NCBI GenBank assembly: GCA_937974245.1
Contig: CALJKV010000102.1
Location: forward strand, 62,001-126,000
Source: an uncultured Chloroflexota bacterium
GTDB lineage: Bacteria; Chloroflexota; Anaerolineae; Aggregatilineales; Phototrophicaceae
Direction of reading: 5' to 3'
DNA length: 64,000 bases
The notes beneath the pieces were generated by a model. That model was not told where the DNA came from. It ran no database searches and saw nothing but the letters and a program-made list of their open reading frames with translations. This document shows positions 48,140 to 57,702 of the stretch, in pieces (position 1 is the stretch's first letter; every line of letters begins with the position of its first letter). The position numbers and the translations under genes were made by a program.

Positions 48140-49654
48140 ATGACGACTATCTTCCCGCGTGCAAGTGGCATTTTACTGCATCCTACCTCTTTGCCAGGGC
48201 GCTATGGGATCGGCGACCTCGGCGAGTCGGCCTTCACTTTTGTGGACTGGCTGGCGGAAACCGGGCAATCCTACTGGCAGGTACTCCCGCTGGGGCCGAC
48301 CAGCTACGGCGACTCGCCCTACCAGACCCTTTCGGCTTTTGCCGGGAATACGCTGCTTATCAGCCTGGACAAGCTGGTCGAAGCCGGTTGGCTGGCGGCA
48401 GACGAACTGAAAGATGTACCGGACTTTCCCGTCTACTCGGTGGATTTTGGCCCGGTCATTGATTACCACCAAACTTTGCTGGCAAAAGCCTACCAGGGCT
48501 TTAAGACACGTGCCACCGAGAGTGAACAGGCTGCATTTACAGGCTGGTGTCAGGCAAACGCAGGCTGGTTGGACGATTATGCCCTGTTTGTCGCCCTCAA
48601 GACGGTATATGGTGGCCGACCCTGGACTGAATGGCCTGCCAGTGAAGGGCTGCGCGACCCCAAAGCGCTGGATGCGGCGCGAGCTAAAAATGCCGGGGCG
48701 ATAGACGAACGCCGCTTCTTACAGTGGCAGTTCGCCGTGCAGTGGTCAGCGGTCAAGACCTATGCCAATAACAAGGGAATCCGTTTGATCGGGGACATCC
48801 CGATTTTTATTGCGCACGATAGCAGTGATGTATGGGCTAACCGCGATCTGTTCTACCTGGATGAGAAAGGGATGCCAACGGTTGTGGCCGGTGTGCCCCC
48901 TGATTACTTCAGCGTAACCGGGCAGCGATGGGGCAACCCACTCTATAGATGGGACAAGCTCAAGGCAAGCGGCTACCGCTGGTGGCTGGCACGTATTAAA
49001 GCGGTACTGGAACAGGTGGATATCGCCCGTATTGACCACTTCCGGGGATTCGCGGGCTACTGGGAAATCCCAGCGAGCGAACCTACAGCGGTGATCGGCC
49101 AGTGGGTAGATGGGCCGGGAGCGGACTTCTTCCAGGTCATGCAGGATGAACTCGGCAAACTGCCGATTATCGCGGAAGATCTGGGCGTGATTACGCCGGA
49201 AGTTGTCGCGCTGCGCGACCAGTTTGAGCTGCCGGGAATGCGGATTCTGCAATTCGCCTGGGGCGGGGCGGCCAAAGAGAATCACTTCCTGCCACATAAC
49301 TATATTCAGAACTGCGTGGTCTATACCGGCACGCATGATAACAATACGACGCTCGGCTGGTACCTGGGGGGCGAGGCGGACGAAGTCAGTACGCGCTACC
49401 TGACCGAGTATGTGGGGCACAGCATCGAGGAGCCGCACTGGGACATGATCCGGTTGGGTATGATGTCGGTGGCAAATACGTTTGTGATGCCGCTGCAGGA
49501 CGTGTTCGGCTTTGGCGAGGATACGCGCATGAACACGCCCGGCAAGGAGTCCGGCAATTGGGGCTGGCGCGTAGGCGCAGAGTGGTTCGAGAATGACGCC
49601 CGCCACCGGCTGGCGCACATGACGCGCATTTTCGCCCGCTGGCCGGAGGGGTAA
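48140..49654 (+). CDS. malQ: 4-alpha-glucanotransferase (amylomaltase, GH77)
   Basis: 504 residues, the normal length. It transfers alpha-1,4-glucan segments between maltodextrins, with release of glucose, in the cytoplasm. Active-site motifs are RIDHFRGFAGYWEIPASE (nucleophile Asp), IIAEDLGVITPEV (acid/base Glu) and VYTGTHDNNTTLGWY (third Asp). The N-terminal RASGILLHPTSLPGRYGIGDLG is the usual family start. AAGGAA lies 7 nt before the ATG. It is transcribed with the C45 hydrolase gene behind it. No glycogen phosphorylase or maltodextrin transporter is adjacent. Confidence 0.96.
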   Translation: MTTIFPRASGILLHPTSLPGRYGIGDLGESAFTFVDWLAETGQSYWQVLPLGPTSYGDSPYQTLSAFAGNTLLISLDKLVEAGWLAADELKDVPDFPVYSVDFGPVIDYHQTLLAKAYQGFKTRATESEQAAFTGWCQANAGWLDDYALFVALKTVYGGRPWTEWPASEGLRDPKALDAARAKNAGAIDERRFLQWQFAVQWSAVKTYANNKGIRLIGDIPIFIAHDSSDVWANRDLFYLDEKGMPTVVAGVPPDYFSVTGQRWGNPLYRWDKLKASGYRWWLARIKAVLEQVDIARIDHFRGFAGYWEIPASEPTAVIGQWVDGPGADFFQVMQDELGKLPIIAEDLGVITPEVVALRDQFELPGMRILQFAWGGAAKENHFLPHNYIQNCVVYTGTHDNNTTLGWYLGGEADEVSTRYLTEYVGHSIEEPHWDMIRLGMMSVANTFVMPLQDVFGFGEDTRMNTPGKESGNWGWRVGAEWFENDARHRLAHMTRIFARWPEG

Positions 49655-49659
49655 CCTCT

Positions 49660-50736
49660 ATGCCCCCCATTCGCCTCCTCGAAATCGGCGGCACGCACTA
49701 TGAAATGGGCTACCACCATGGTCTGGCGTATGCCGATTCAATCCGCGAGTTTACCGCCGAACGGCTGCGGTTGGCGGGAGACCCGCTGTGGACAGGGCAG
49801 AGTCGTTCCCAGGCGGATATCCTGGCGCTGGGTGACGCCTGTCTGGCGGCGCACCAGGATTATGCCCCCGATCTGATGGAGGAACTGCGCGGGACGGCGG
49901 ATGCCACCGGTCTGAGCCAGACGGAACTCGTCATCATGAACGGGTTCACCGACTTTGCCGATGTCATCGCCCGGCCTGACCACCCCTCGCCCCATGACGC
50001 TGACAACTGCACGGCGTTCATTGTCCCCAACGGCGCGGGCGGGCAAGGGTTGATCGGGCAGACATGGGATATGCACTACAGCGCGACGCCTTATGTGGTT
50101 CTCTTACGAGGGCGTCCGGCGGGTAAACCGGCATTTCTGGTTTTCACGATTACGGGCTGTGTGGGCATGATCGGTATGAACGATGCCGGAATTGCGGTAG
50201 GAATCAACGACATCATGGCGAACGATGGCCGCCCCGGTGTGACGTGGCCGTTCGTGGTGCGCCGGATGCTGGAACAATCGACGCTCGATGACGCCCTGGC
50301 CTGCCTTCTGGATGCGCCGCTGGCCGGGGCGCATAACTATGTGCTGGCGGACAGCGCCGGGCGTGGCTACAACGTGGAGGCCATGCCGAGCCACCGCGAG
50401 GTAACGGCGGTCAACGGGAATCCGTTCGTCCACACCAACCACTGTTTACATGCGGCGACACTGCCGTTCGCCCGGCCTCGCCTGGATTATGCCCAGGAGA
50501 ATTCCGAATCGCGGCTGGAACGCGCTCATGAACTACTTAACGGTGGGGCGGTAACGGTGGATGACCTGATGGCGCTCACCCGTGACCGAGGGGCGCTGAA
50601 CGGGATTTGTACGGTGGTGAATGCCCCCTGGGAGGTCGAGACCTGTGGCGCGGCGATTATGCGCCCGGCGACCCGCGAGTTCTGGGCGGTATGGGGGCTG
50701 CCCACCGAGAACGCCTACGAGCGGTTTGTGGTGTAA
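49660..50736 (+). CDS. C45 family autoproteolytic acyltransferase/hydrolase
   Basis: 358 residues of the isopenicillin-N acyltransferase (peptidase C45) Ntn-hydrolase family. The probable autocleavage site is DADNCTAFIVP (C117 becomes the N-terminal nucleophile), followed by the family run LIGQTWDMHYS and FTITGCVGMIGMNDAGIAVGIND. The upstream GGTHYEMGYHHG is the usual N-terminal phrase. These enzymes cleave or transfer amide-linked acyl groups; the substrate here is unknown. It starts 5 nt after malQ with GGAGGGG inside the malQ end, so expression is coupled, though no metabolic link is clear. Confidence 0.87.
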   Translation: MPPIRLLEIGGTHYEMGYHHGLAYADSIREFTAERLRLAGDPLWTGQSRSQADILALGDACLAAHQDYAPDLMEELRGTADATGLSQTELVIMNGFTDFADVIARPDHPSPHDADNCTAFIVPNGAGGQGLIGQTWDMHYSATPYVVLLRGRPAGKPAFLVFTITGCVGMIGMNDAGIAVGINDIMANDGRPGVTWPFVVRRMLEQSTLDDALACLLDAPLAGAHNYVLADSAGRGYNVEAMPSHREVTAVNGNPFVHTNHCLHAATLPFARPRLDYAQENSESRLERAHELLNGGAVTVDDLMALTRDRGALNGICTVVNAPWEVETCGAAIMRPATREFWAVWGLPTENAYERFVV

Positions 50737-50807
50737 AAAAGCCTGACAATTATTGGCGGGATGGCATTCAATTAAAGGGTCATCCCGCACTTGGGGTTCT
50801 GTATACT

Positions 50808-51167
50808 TTAATCCTGGTTAGATTGTAAGTAACTTACCACTTCCGTAATTATACCCTCTAGAAGATTCTCTAGAGAAATCAGATTGTCTTCTGCCTTTTC
50901 ACGGTCTTCAGTGCTTAAATCCGGATTGCAGATTAATTTTCTTAGTATCCGAGTATGGTCAAGATACTCCTTCAAAACCTCTACCCCGATTACAGAATCA
51001 TCGGCATTCTCTGTATAGTAGTCCACTAGTTTCTGCCATGCCTGCTGAAATGTCTGGAATGACTCACTTTCAAGCCATTTAGCATTGACTAACGATACAT
51101 CTACCGCCCATCCCTTTTGAATAATATCCTGTTCGAGACGCTCGCGATTTAGAGTATTTTCGGCCAT
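50808..51167 (-). CDS. Small all-helical protein of unknown function
   Basis: 119 residues, charged and helical (LEQDIIQKGWAVDV, QTFQQAWQKLVDYYTENADDS, EKAEDNLISLENLLEGII), without signal peptide or transmembrane helix. AT-rich against the surrounding sequence. No family recognised. The middle and C-terminal half can be loosely aligned with the small protein at 37179-37583 (W-x2-L-x2-YY-x2-N, then YL, R, and a D/E-rich helix of alternating Leu), so they could be distant paralogues. It lies alone, converging with the C45 gene. Confidence 0.5.
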   Translation of the reverse strand: MAENTLNRERLEQDIIQKGWAVDVSLVNAKWLESESFQTFQQAWQKLVDYYTENADDSVIGVEVLKEYLDHTRILRKLICNPDLSTEDREKAEDNLISLENLLEGIITEVVSYLQSNQD

Positions 51168-51214
51168 TCTGTTTACCTTGCGTCACCTCTCGTACAAAGG
51201 TGAAACGCCCAATA

Positions 51215-52549
51215 TTACGCGGGCGGTTCGGGGTTGCTGGCCGGTTGGTAGCGCACCGAGACGCGCTCAACACGCAGGCCGTCCACCGCCTCGGCGCGAA
51301 AGGTGACATTGTTGATCGTGACTGCGCCGCCGACCTGGGGGGGCAGCGGCAGATTCGCCACCATCAGGCCGCCCACCGTATCTACTTCTTCGATGCGTTC
51401 ATCGTTCCCTAAATCCACATATGGTTCAAGTTCGTCCAGTCGGGCCGCACCAAGCGCCATCAGATAGCCTGGCTCAATTATCGTGATACTGTCACGTTCG
51501 TTGATGTCGAACTCGTCGCGCACCTCCCCGACAACTTCTTCTAACAGGTCTTCCAGTGTGACGATGCCGGCTGTCCCGCCGTACTCGTCAATCACAATCG
51601 CCATATGAACGTGCCGCTGCTTGAGCATCGTCAGGAGTTTATCGGCGGGCAGGGTATCCGGCACGAACGGAACTTCGTGCAGCAGGTCACGCAAATCGTA
51701 GGGCGCGTTATCTACATGGTGGTGTACCATATCTTTGAGATGGACAATGCCCAGAATATGATCGAGATCGCTTTCATAAACCGGGAAGCGGCTGTGGCTG
51801 GACGTAAACATCTTTTCCAGCAAATCCGCCTTGCCAATCCCGATGGGTACGGCATCAATCCGGGAACGGGGTGTCATCATCTGCCCCACCTGCAAATCGG
51901 CGAAGCTAAAGATGTTGCGCAGCAGTTCTTCCTCGTCGGCCTCAATCAAGCCACCAACGACGCTATCCGAGATGATGAGTTCGAGTTCATCGGGCGTATG
52001 AAGGCGGTTGCCTTCTACCGGAGGCGGGACGCGCAAAAGCCACAACACGAGTAACCCAATTTTGTTGAGAATCGTGATTGCCAACGAAAAAAGCCGCTGC
52101 ATGAGGAACATCGGTGTGGCTAAGGCAAAGACAACTCGCTCCGCACTTTGCAGCGCCAGCGACTTGGGCACCATTTCCCCGATGACGACATGCAGGTACG
52201 TGATGAGGCCGAGCGCGGTAAAAAACGAAATCGTGTGGACGAGTTCAGTGCTAAGATCGAACCAATCGTGTAATGGCGGCTCAATCAGGTGCGCGATCAC
52301 CGGTTCGCCATACATACCTAATCCCAGGCTCGCCAGGGTAATGCCTAGCTGGGCTGAGGCGATATAACGATCAATCTGCGCAGGGTCACGCAGAATATAC
52401 TGCACCCGTTTGGCGGTGGCGTGACCTTCCTCAGCTAGCTGCGTAATGCGTGTCGGGCGCACACCGATAATCGAAAATTCCGCCGCGACGAACATGCCGT
52501 TGAGCAAGATCAGCAGGAAAATGATCAGAATGTCAATCAGAATGTTCAC
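51215..52549 (-). CDS. CNNM/CorC-type membrane protein with CBS pair, copy 2
   Basis: 444 residues. A DUF21/CNNM transmembrane domain (1 to about 190) includes FVAAEFSIIGVRPTRITQLAEEG and LVIGEMVPKSLALQSAE-type segments. A CBS pair (about 215-340, MTPRSRIDAVPIG, FPVYESDLDHILGIVHLKDM, MAIVIDEYGGTAGIVTLEDLLEEVVGEVRDEFD) and a C-terminal CorC_HlyC domain (about 355-440) follow. The family (often called hemolysin) is linked to Mg2+/Co2+ efflux or tolerance. It is the second of a tandem pair of identical length and overlaps its partner by 4 nt. Confidence 0.92.
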   Translation of the reverse strand: MNILIDILIIFLLILLNGMFVAAEFSIIGVRPTRITQLAEEGHATAKRVQYILRDPAQIDRYIASAQLGITLASLGLGMYGEPVIAHLIEPPLHDWFDLSTELVHTISFFTALGLITYLHVVIGEMVPKSLALQSAERVVFALATPMFLMQRLFSLAITILNKIGLLVLWLLRVPPPVEGNRLHTPDELELIISDSVVGGLIEADEEELLRNIFSFADLQVGQMMTPRSRIDAVPIGIGKADLLEKMFTSSHSRFPVYESDLDHILGIVHLKDMVHHHVDNAPYDLRDLLHEVPFVPDTLPADKLLTMLKQRHVHMAIVIDEYGGTAGIVTLEDLLEEVVGEVRDEFDINERDSITIIEPGYLMALGAARLDELEPYVDLGNDERIEEVDTVGGLMVANLPLPPQVGGAVTINNVTFRAEAVDGLRVERVSVRYQPASNPEPPA

Positions 52550-53880
52550 GATTGCGCCTCGTCTTTAGGATGTGGTGGCACAATCGTCATGAGAATTTCC
52601 TGCACCGCCCGTTCGGTGACGACCTTCGCCTGAAAGCGCACGTCATCCAGCACGATTTCGTCGCCGGTGTGCGGTATTTCTCCGCGCTGCTTGAGGAAGA
52701 ACCCACCGATACTGTAGGCGTCATCCGTTTCGATGGAAAGCCCGAAACGATCATTCAGGTAAGCTACCGAGACTTCCCCCCGCACACGGTAAGTATGTTC
52801 CCCGACTTTGCGTAATGGCGCAGTTTCGGACTCGTCAAATTCGTCCTGCACTTCACCGAACAGTTCTTCGAGTAAATCCTCCCGGGTAATCATCCCAAAA
52901 GTGCCGCTATACTCATCCAGGACAATCGCCAGGTAGGACTGTTTTTCGTTGAGTGTATTCCAGACATCATCCAGGAAAGCTGTTTCCGGGACAAAGACCA
53001 CTTCACGCACAATCGAGCGAACATCGGTTGTCTCGCCTTTATAAGAGAGCTTGAACAGTTCTTTGAGGTGGATAAAGCCGGTGATGTGGTCAATGTCATC
53101 TTCGTAGATAGGGATGCGGGTATAGTCGGATTTCGCGGCCATCCGTAAAATATCGTCCGCCGGGGTGGAAACATCCGCTGCCACCATGCGGGTACGCGGG
53201 ATGACAATTTCCCCGGCACGGAACTTGCCAAAGCGCAAGGCACTATCTAGGAGACGACGTTCTTCTTCGTCCAGCAGGCCGCCCTGGTGACTCTGGCGGA
53301 TCAGGAACTTGATCTCTTCGGGCGAATGAACGTGTTTATGGCCTTCAGCATGGTGAATACCCAGCACTTTCATGATGAGTACCCCGCTGCCATTGAGCAG
53401 AATAATCAAGGGTTTAAGGATAACATCAGCAGACCAGCGCATGGGGATAGCCGTAAACAGCGCTGTCCCTTCAGGATAGCGCAGCGCCAGGGATTTTGGA
53501 ACGAGTTCTCCCAGGACGACTTGCAGCGTCGTAAGCAGAAACAGCACCAGGGTAGCCGAAAGACCAGCGGCGGCAGTTTCGCCCACCAGATCGGATAGTG
53601 CCGGGGCGATGAGCGGCGCAATCTGCTGCTGGCCGTAGATACCCAGCACGACACTTGAAATCGTGATACCGACCTGGCTGGCAGCGATATAACTATCGAG
53701 CCTGTGTGAGTCTTCCAGGACCGGCAGGAGCATTTTTGCCAGTGTGCTGCCTTCATTAGCAAGTTGGGTGATGCGGGCTTTACGGGCGCTGACAGTGGCG
53801 AACTCCCCGGCGACATAGAGCGCGTTGACACCAATCATAAGCGCAGTGATGATAACCACCGTCACTAGCGTTATAAGCAT
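52546..53880 (-). CDS. CNNM/CorC-type membrane protein with CBS pair, copy 1
   Basis: 444 residues with the same domain order as its neighbour: DUF21 with YVAGEFATVSARKARITQLANEGS and LGELVPKSLALRYPEG, CBS pair with VIPRTRMVAADVS, IPIYEDDIDHITGFIHLKELF and LAIVLDEYSGTFGMITREDLLEELFGEVQDEFD, and CorC_HlyC at the end. The two are clearly paralogues and may form a heterodimer, since CNNM-type proteins are dimeric; that is inference. The downstream copy starts within its stop (ATGA). Confidence 0.92.
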   Translation of the reverse strand: MLITLVTVVIITALMIGVNALYVAGEFATVSARKARITQLANEGSTLAKMLLPVLEDSHRLDSYIAASQVGITISSVVLGIYGQQQIAPLIAPALSDLVGETAAAGLSATLVLFLLTTLQVVLGELVPKSLALRYPEGTALFTAIPMRWSADVILKPLIILLNGSGVLIMKVLGIHHAEGHKHVHSPEEIKFLIRQSHQGGLLDEEERRLLDSALRFGKFRAGEIVIPRTRMVAADVSTPADDILRMAAKSDYTRIPIYEDDIDHITGFIHLKELFKLSYKGETTDVRSIVREVVFVPETAFLDDVWNTLNEKQSYLAIVLDEYSGTFGMITREDLLEELFGEVQDEFDESETAPLRKVGEHTYRVRGEVSVAYLNDRFGLSIETDDAYSIGGFFLKQRGEIPHTGDEIVLDDVRFQAKVVTERAVQEILMTIVPPHPKDEAQS

Positions 53881-54072
53881 GAAACTCCCCTATGCAACCG
53901 TGTGCGGATATTCAAACCTAGTGTATCACGCATCGGTGTCATGTAGAATTACTAGTTTGTGAAGGAAATTTCGGCAGGGCATACGATGAGCCTTGGGCGC
54001 AAATCATGAATCGAGGTGTGAATGCAGTTTCAAAAAGGCGACAGAATGTCATCATCCTCGCTTCAAAGTGGC

Positions 54073-55236
54073 TTACCTATACAGCAAATACGGCGCGGCC
54101 AGTGCCTTGAACTCGGCCTGAAACGTCTGCCAACCGTCTACAATGGCCGCCAACGGGTCGCCCGCGTCAATCATACGGCGCGTGTGCCGGTCTCCGATGA
54201 GGCGGTCAAAATGCTGCAAGCCGGCGGGGTGGTACTGCGGCAGCCAGGCGAAATCCGCCGGGTATAGACCATGAATCGCATGGATGACGGCCAGCCACGC
54301 CCGTACCGGACGATATGTGGCGGGGTCGGTGATATGTGCCTGCACGCCGCTACAGGTCTGCCCGACATACTTACTGGCACTCGGCTCAAACAAGTGTGGC
54401 CGAAAACGCACGCCAGGGAGATTCAGGCCGTTAAGTGCATCGGCCAGCGCCCCGCTGTCCAGATACGGTGCGCCAACTACCTCGAACGGCAGCGGCGTTC
54501 CCCGTCCCTCGGAAAGGGTCGTGCCTTCGATCAGACACGAACCAGGATAATGCTGCGCCGCTACAAAATGCGGCATATTGGGGGAAGGCGGCACGAACGC
54601 CCTGCCAGTATGTGACCAGTCCTGGTCACGCTGCCAGCCATCACACTCGTAAACTATCACATCCGCCCTATAGGGATTCCAACGGTCATTGATGAGAGTC
54701 GCCAGTTCACCAATTGTCATACCGTGCTGCACAGGAATCGGGAAACGCCCGACGAGCGACGCTAACTTCGGCTCCAACGCCCCGCCGTCCAGCGTCCCGC
54801 CCAGCGGATTCGGACGATCCAGCACCAGCACCGGCACGCCAACCTCGCCGCAGGCTTCCATAATATGGGTCAGCGTCCACAGAAACGTGTAGTAACGCAC
54901 ACCGACATCCTGAAGGTCGCACACCAGCAGGTCTATGCCATCCAGCATGGCTGCTGTCGGGCGAAAGGTTTCCCCGTACAGGCTGTAAACCGGCAAGCCG
55001 GTGCGCGGGTCGGTGGCCGTCTCCACTGCCATACCATCGGCGGCAGCCCCACCAAACCCGTGTTCCGGGCCGAACAGCGCGACGAGATTGACCGCATCCG
55101 CCATATGAAACACGCCATACGTCGTTACGAGATCACGGTTGACAGCACTTAAATTACTGAAGAGCGCGACTCGTTTACCCTTCAGCGGCGCGAAATGGTC
55201 ATCAATCAGGCGATCAATCCCGAAGCGTATCATCAT
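54073..55236 (-). CDS. namZ: DUF1343 exo-beta-N-acetylmuramidase (NamZ-like)
   Basis: About 387 residues; the first in-frame starts are GTG 55239, ATG 55236 and ATG 55233, with GGAGG just upstream. The family run is LIDDHFAPLKGKRVALFSNLSAVNRD, LFGPEHGFGGAAADG, LVCDLQDVGVRYYTFLWTL, LDRPNPLGGT and SPNMPHF. DUF1343 is now known as the GH171 exo-muramidase NamZ, which removes MurNAc from the non-reducing end of peptidoglycan fragments. No signal peptide is visible, unlike the secreted B. subtilis enzyme, so this copy should be cytoplasmic. It overlaps nagZ by one to four nt and is the last gene of the cluster. Confidence 0.88.
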   Translation of the reverse strand: MMIRFGIDRLIDDHFAPLKGKRVALFSNLSAVNRDLVTTYGVFHMADAVNLVALFGPEHGFGGAAADGMAVETATDPRTGLPVYSLYGETFRPTAAMLDGIDLLVCDLQDVGVRYYTFLWTLTHIMEACGEVGVPVLVLDRPNPLGGTLDGGALEPKLASLVGRFPIPVQHGMTIGELATLINDRWNPYRADVIVYECDGWQRDQDWSHTGRAFVPPSPNMPHFVAAQHYPGSCLIEGTTLSEGRGTPLPFEVVGAPYLDSGALADALNGLNLPGVRFRPHLFEPSASKYVGQTCSGVQAHITDPATYRPVRAWLAVIHAIHGLYPADFAWLPQYHPAGLQHFDRLIGDRHTRRMIDAGDPLAAIVDGWQTFQAEFKALAAPYLLYR

Positions 55237-56774
55237 CACACCTCCACCGGCAGGCAGCCGTCCGGCACGAACAGGCCAACCAGCGCCTCACACGCCACCT
55301 GCTGCGACGGCAGGCTATCGCCCAGCGTACACAGCACCGTACCGCCTTCCAGCAGCGCGGCATCATAGGGGTTACGCAGCGCCAGCAAAACAACGGCGGC
55401 GTTTGTCTGCCCCAGCCTGTGCACCGCAGCGGTCTGCTTCGCATTAAGATGGGCGTTGCGGGTGGCGATCACCAGCACATCCGGTTTATATTCTGCCACA
55501 ATCGCCACCTGCTCAGGTGTCGGACTGGCAGGTAGTGTCAGGGTTCTGGCGTGCGGCAAGTGGGCTTTCATGAATTTGTGCAGCGGGGTCTGCGCCTCAG
55601 ATTCCTGAATCAGGCTGTCTACCGCCGGCGAGAATTCCACCACCAGCACCTGGCGAGAGTCTTCCGCTCGTAGTGGCAGCACCCCCGCCTGGGATCGGAC
55701 AAGTGTCACAGCAGACCGCGCCGCTTCGTGCATCGTCCGCTGGTTGGCTTCAGTGTGAACCCGGGTAATATCCACCGCCGCCACAGGAAAACGGGCCTTC
55801 AGCGCCGCGATACGCTCATTCGCCGCGTTGACCAGCGCTTCCGGCACATCACCTCGTTTAACCGCCGCCAGCAGATGATCGTAGGCAGTCGCCTGCTTGC
55901 CGCGTGTGTGTGAGAACAGGATGATGTCAATTTCAGCATTCGCCGCCCGCACGACGGACTCCGACACGGCAAAATGATCGTCAATGGCCTTCATTTCCAT
56001 ACAATCGGTGCTGACAACGCCGTTAAAGCCCAACTCCCGGCGGATCAACCGGGTCACGATTTCTTTAGAGAGCGTCGCAGGGTACTCTGTGTCCAGTTCA
56101 TTAAAAACGGTATGTGTCGTCATGATGGTCGCCAATCCACTGGCGATAGCCTCGCGGTACGGCAGCAGGTCAGTCGCCCGCAGTGCTTCCAGGCTGGTGT
56201 TCAGACGCGGCAGATGCAGATGGGTATCCAATGCCGTATCCCCCAGGCCGGGGAAATGTTTGGCACAGGCCGCGACACCGTTAACCTGGAAACCACGTAC
56301 CGCTGCCGCCGCCAGCGCCGCCACCCGTTCCGGTTTACTGCCAAAGGAACGTGTTCCCACACTCGGATTAGCGGCATTGTAGGAAATATCTACCGTCGGG
56401 GCATACGTCCAGTTGATTCCCAGGGCGTGCATCTCCTGAGCCAACACGCCAGAAATTGACTCGGTGGCAGCCTCATTGTGGTCCCGGATGCTCGCCAACG
56501 CCATCGCCCCAGGGCTTTCCGTGAAGCCGTCACGCAGCCGGGCAACCGTGCCACCTTCCTGGTCAATGCCGATCAACAGCGGGTATTTGGATGCTTCATG
56601 GAGCTGCGTCGTGAGATCGGCAAGCTGCGCGGGTGAGTCAACATTGCGGGCGAACAGAATAATACCGCCCAACCGCCCTTCGCGCAGCCAATCCAGAATA
56701 TATGCGGGCGCGGTCAGCCCATTAAAACCGGCCATCAGCATCTGACCAACACGATCCTCAATGCTTATCGTCAT
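55236..56774 (-). CDS. nagZ: GH3 beta-N-acetylglucosaminidase (NagZ-like)
   Basis: About 512 residues from ATG 56774; TTG 56795 is in frame. A GH3 TIM barrel (1 to about 340) has GIDQEGGTVARLRDG, the NagZ loop KHFPGLGDTALDTH (Asp183/His185 dyad) and the nucleophile Asp257 in GVVSTDCMEMKAI. A C-terminal alpha/beta domain (about 355-512) follows, as in two-domain NagZ of Gram-positives. It releases GlcNAc from GlcNAc-MurNAc peptides. No signal peptide is seen, so it should act in the cytoplasm. Its start overlaps the GntR gene by 17 nt. Confidence 0.92.
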   Translation of the reverse strand: MTISIEDRVGQMLMAGFNGLTAPAYILDWLREGRLGGIILFARNVDSPAQLADLTTQLHEASKYPLLIGIDQEGGTVARLRDGFTESPGAMALASIRDHNEAATESISGVLAQEMHALGINWTYAPTVDISYNAANPSVGTRSFGSKPERVAALAAAAVRGFQVNGVAACAKHFPGLGDTALDTHLHLPRLNTSLEALRATDLLPYREAIASGLATIMTTHTVFNELDTEYPATLSKEIVTRLIRRELGFNGVVSTDCMEMKAIDDHFAVSESVVRAANAEIDIILFSHTRGKQATAYDHLLAAVKRGDVPEALVNAANERIAALKARFPVAAVDITRVHTEANQRTMHEAARSAVTLVRSQAGVLPLRAEDSRQVLVVEFSPAVDSLIQESEAQTPLHKFMKAHLPHARTLTLPASPTPEQVAIVAEYKPDVLVIATRNAHLNAKQTAAVHRLGQTNAAVVLLALRNPYDAALLEGGTVLCTLGDSLPSQQVACEALVGLFVPDGCLPVEV

Positions 56775-57522
56775 GTCCTCTTCTTTGCCTTTCAATGCCC
56801 ATCAACCGGGCGCGGAATTTATAATGATCGCCGTTATAGGCCGACTCAACGTATTCTACAGGCTGGCCGGTTTCAATATAAGTGACACGGGTCATACTCA
56901 GAACCGGGCTGCCGGGGTTAAGGTGCAGGATTTCGGCTTCTTCCGGTGTCGCCAGCCGTGCTTCCAGCTCCTGGTCGGCATAAGTCAGTCGCAGATGATA
57001 ATGGGTTTGCAGCACATCATAGAGCGATTGCCGGGAGAAATCGAAGCGATTGAGGATACCCTCGCACAAATCCGAGACGATATAGGCCGCCTCTAAAGCC
57101 AAGGGCTTTTCATTCGCCAGCCGCACCCGCTTGAGCATCACCAGAGAAATACCAACCGGAACCTGCAAGCGGCGGGCAATCTGCTCGGTGGAAAGCACCA
57201 TCCCGGCTTCGATTACCCGGCTGCTGGGGCGCTGGCCGCGCTTCTCCATATCCTCAGAAAAACTGGTGAGCGCATCCAGTGTCTGGTCAATCGGCTCATC
57301 GCTGACAAATGTGCCCTTGCCCACCTGGGTATATAACTTGCCTTCCAGGACCAGTTCCTTGATCGCTTTCGAGACCGTCAGACGGCTGACACCAAACTGC
57401 TCAGAGAGGATGCGTTCCGAGGGTACACGGCTGTGGGTCGCCAGTTCGCCGGAGTGAATTTTGTACAGGATATACTCTTTGATTTGTTCGTAATATGGCT
57501 TTGAAGACTCAGCCTTTAGCAT
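56758..57522 (-). CDS. GntR family regulator with UTRA effector domain
   Basis: 254 residues. A winged helix-turn-helix (about 5-75: EYILYKIHSGELATHSRVPSERILSEQFGVSRLTVSKAI) is followed by a UTRA ligand domain (about 95-240), with TYIETGQPVEYVESAYNGDHYKF at its end, the HutC/DasR/NagR type. These respond to small phosphosugars or similar ligands and usually repress. AAGGGGG lies 7 nt before the ATG. It sits between oppF and nagZ in one transcript, so the simplest role is control of this cluster, probably by an amino-sugar product. That is inference. Confidence 0.92.
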   Translation of the reverse strand: MLKAESSKPYYEQIKEYILYKIHSGELATHSRVPSERILSEQFGVSRLTVSKAIKELVLEGKLYTQVGKGTFVSDEPIDQTLDALTSFSEDMEKRGQRPSSRVIEAGMVLSTEQIARRLQVPVGISLVMLKRVRLANEKPLALEAAYIVSDLCEGILNRFDFSRQSLYDVLQTHYHLRLTYADQELEARLATPEEAEILHLNPGSPVLSMTRVTYIETGQPVEYVESAYNGDHYKFRARLMGIERQRRGHDDKH

Positions 57523-57702
57523 AACGCAACCCCCTTATTTCATCAGACGCCAGACCGCTGACGTACCGATAATCGGAACAAGACCCAGGCCGTTGGCATA
57601 GGTACTGTCACTAAACTCGCCGGCGTCTTTGGGTAGGAGCCACGCAGAACACCACCTGGTACGCGGACTAAAAAGCCCAGTTGCAGGAAAACCTGGAATA
57701 CC

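Noticed and set aside
57523..57702. In-frame continuation of about 57 codons after the OppF stop, ending in a peptide like GLGLVPIIGTSAVWRLMK
   Set aside because: It might be the worn end of a lost gene or a read-through tail, but there is no recognisable family, so it is left as intergenic.
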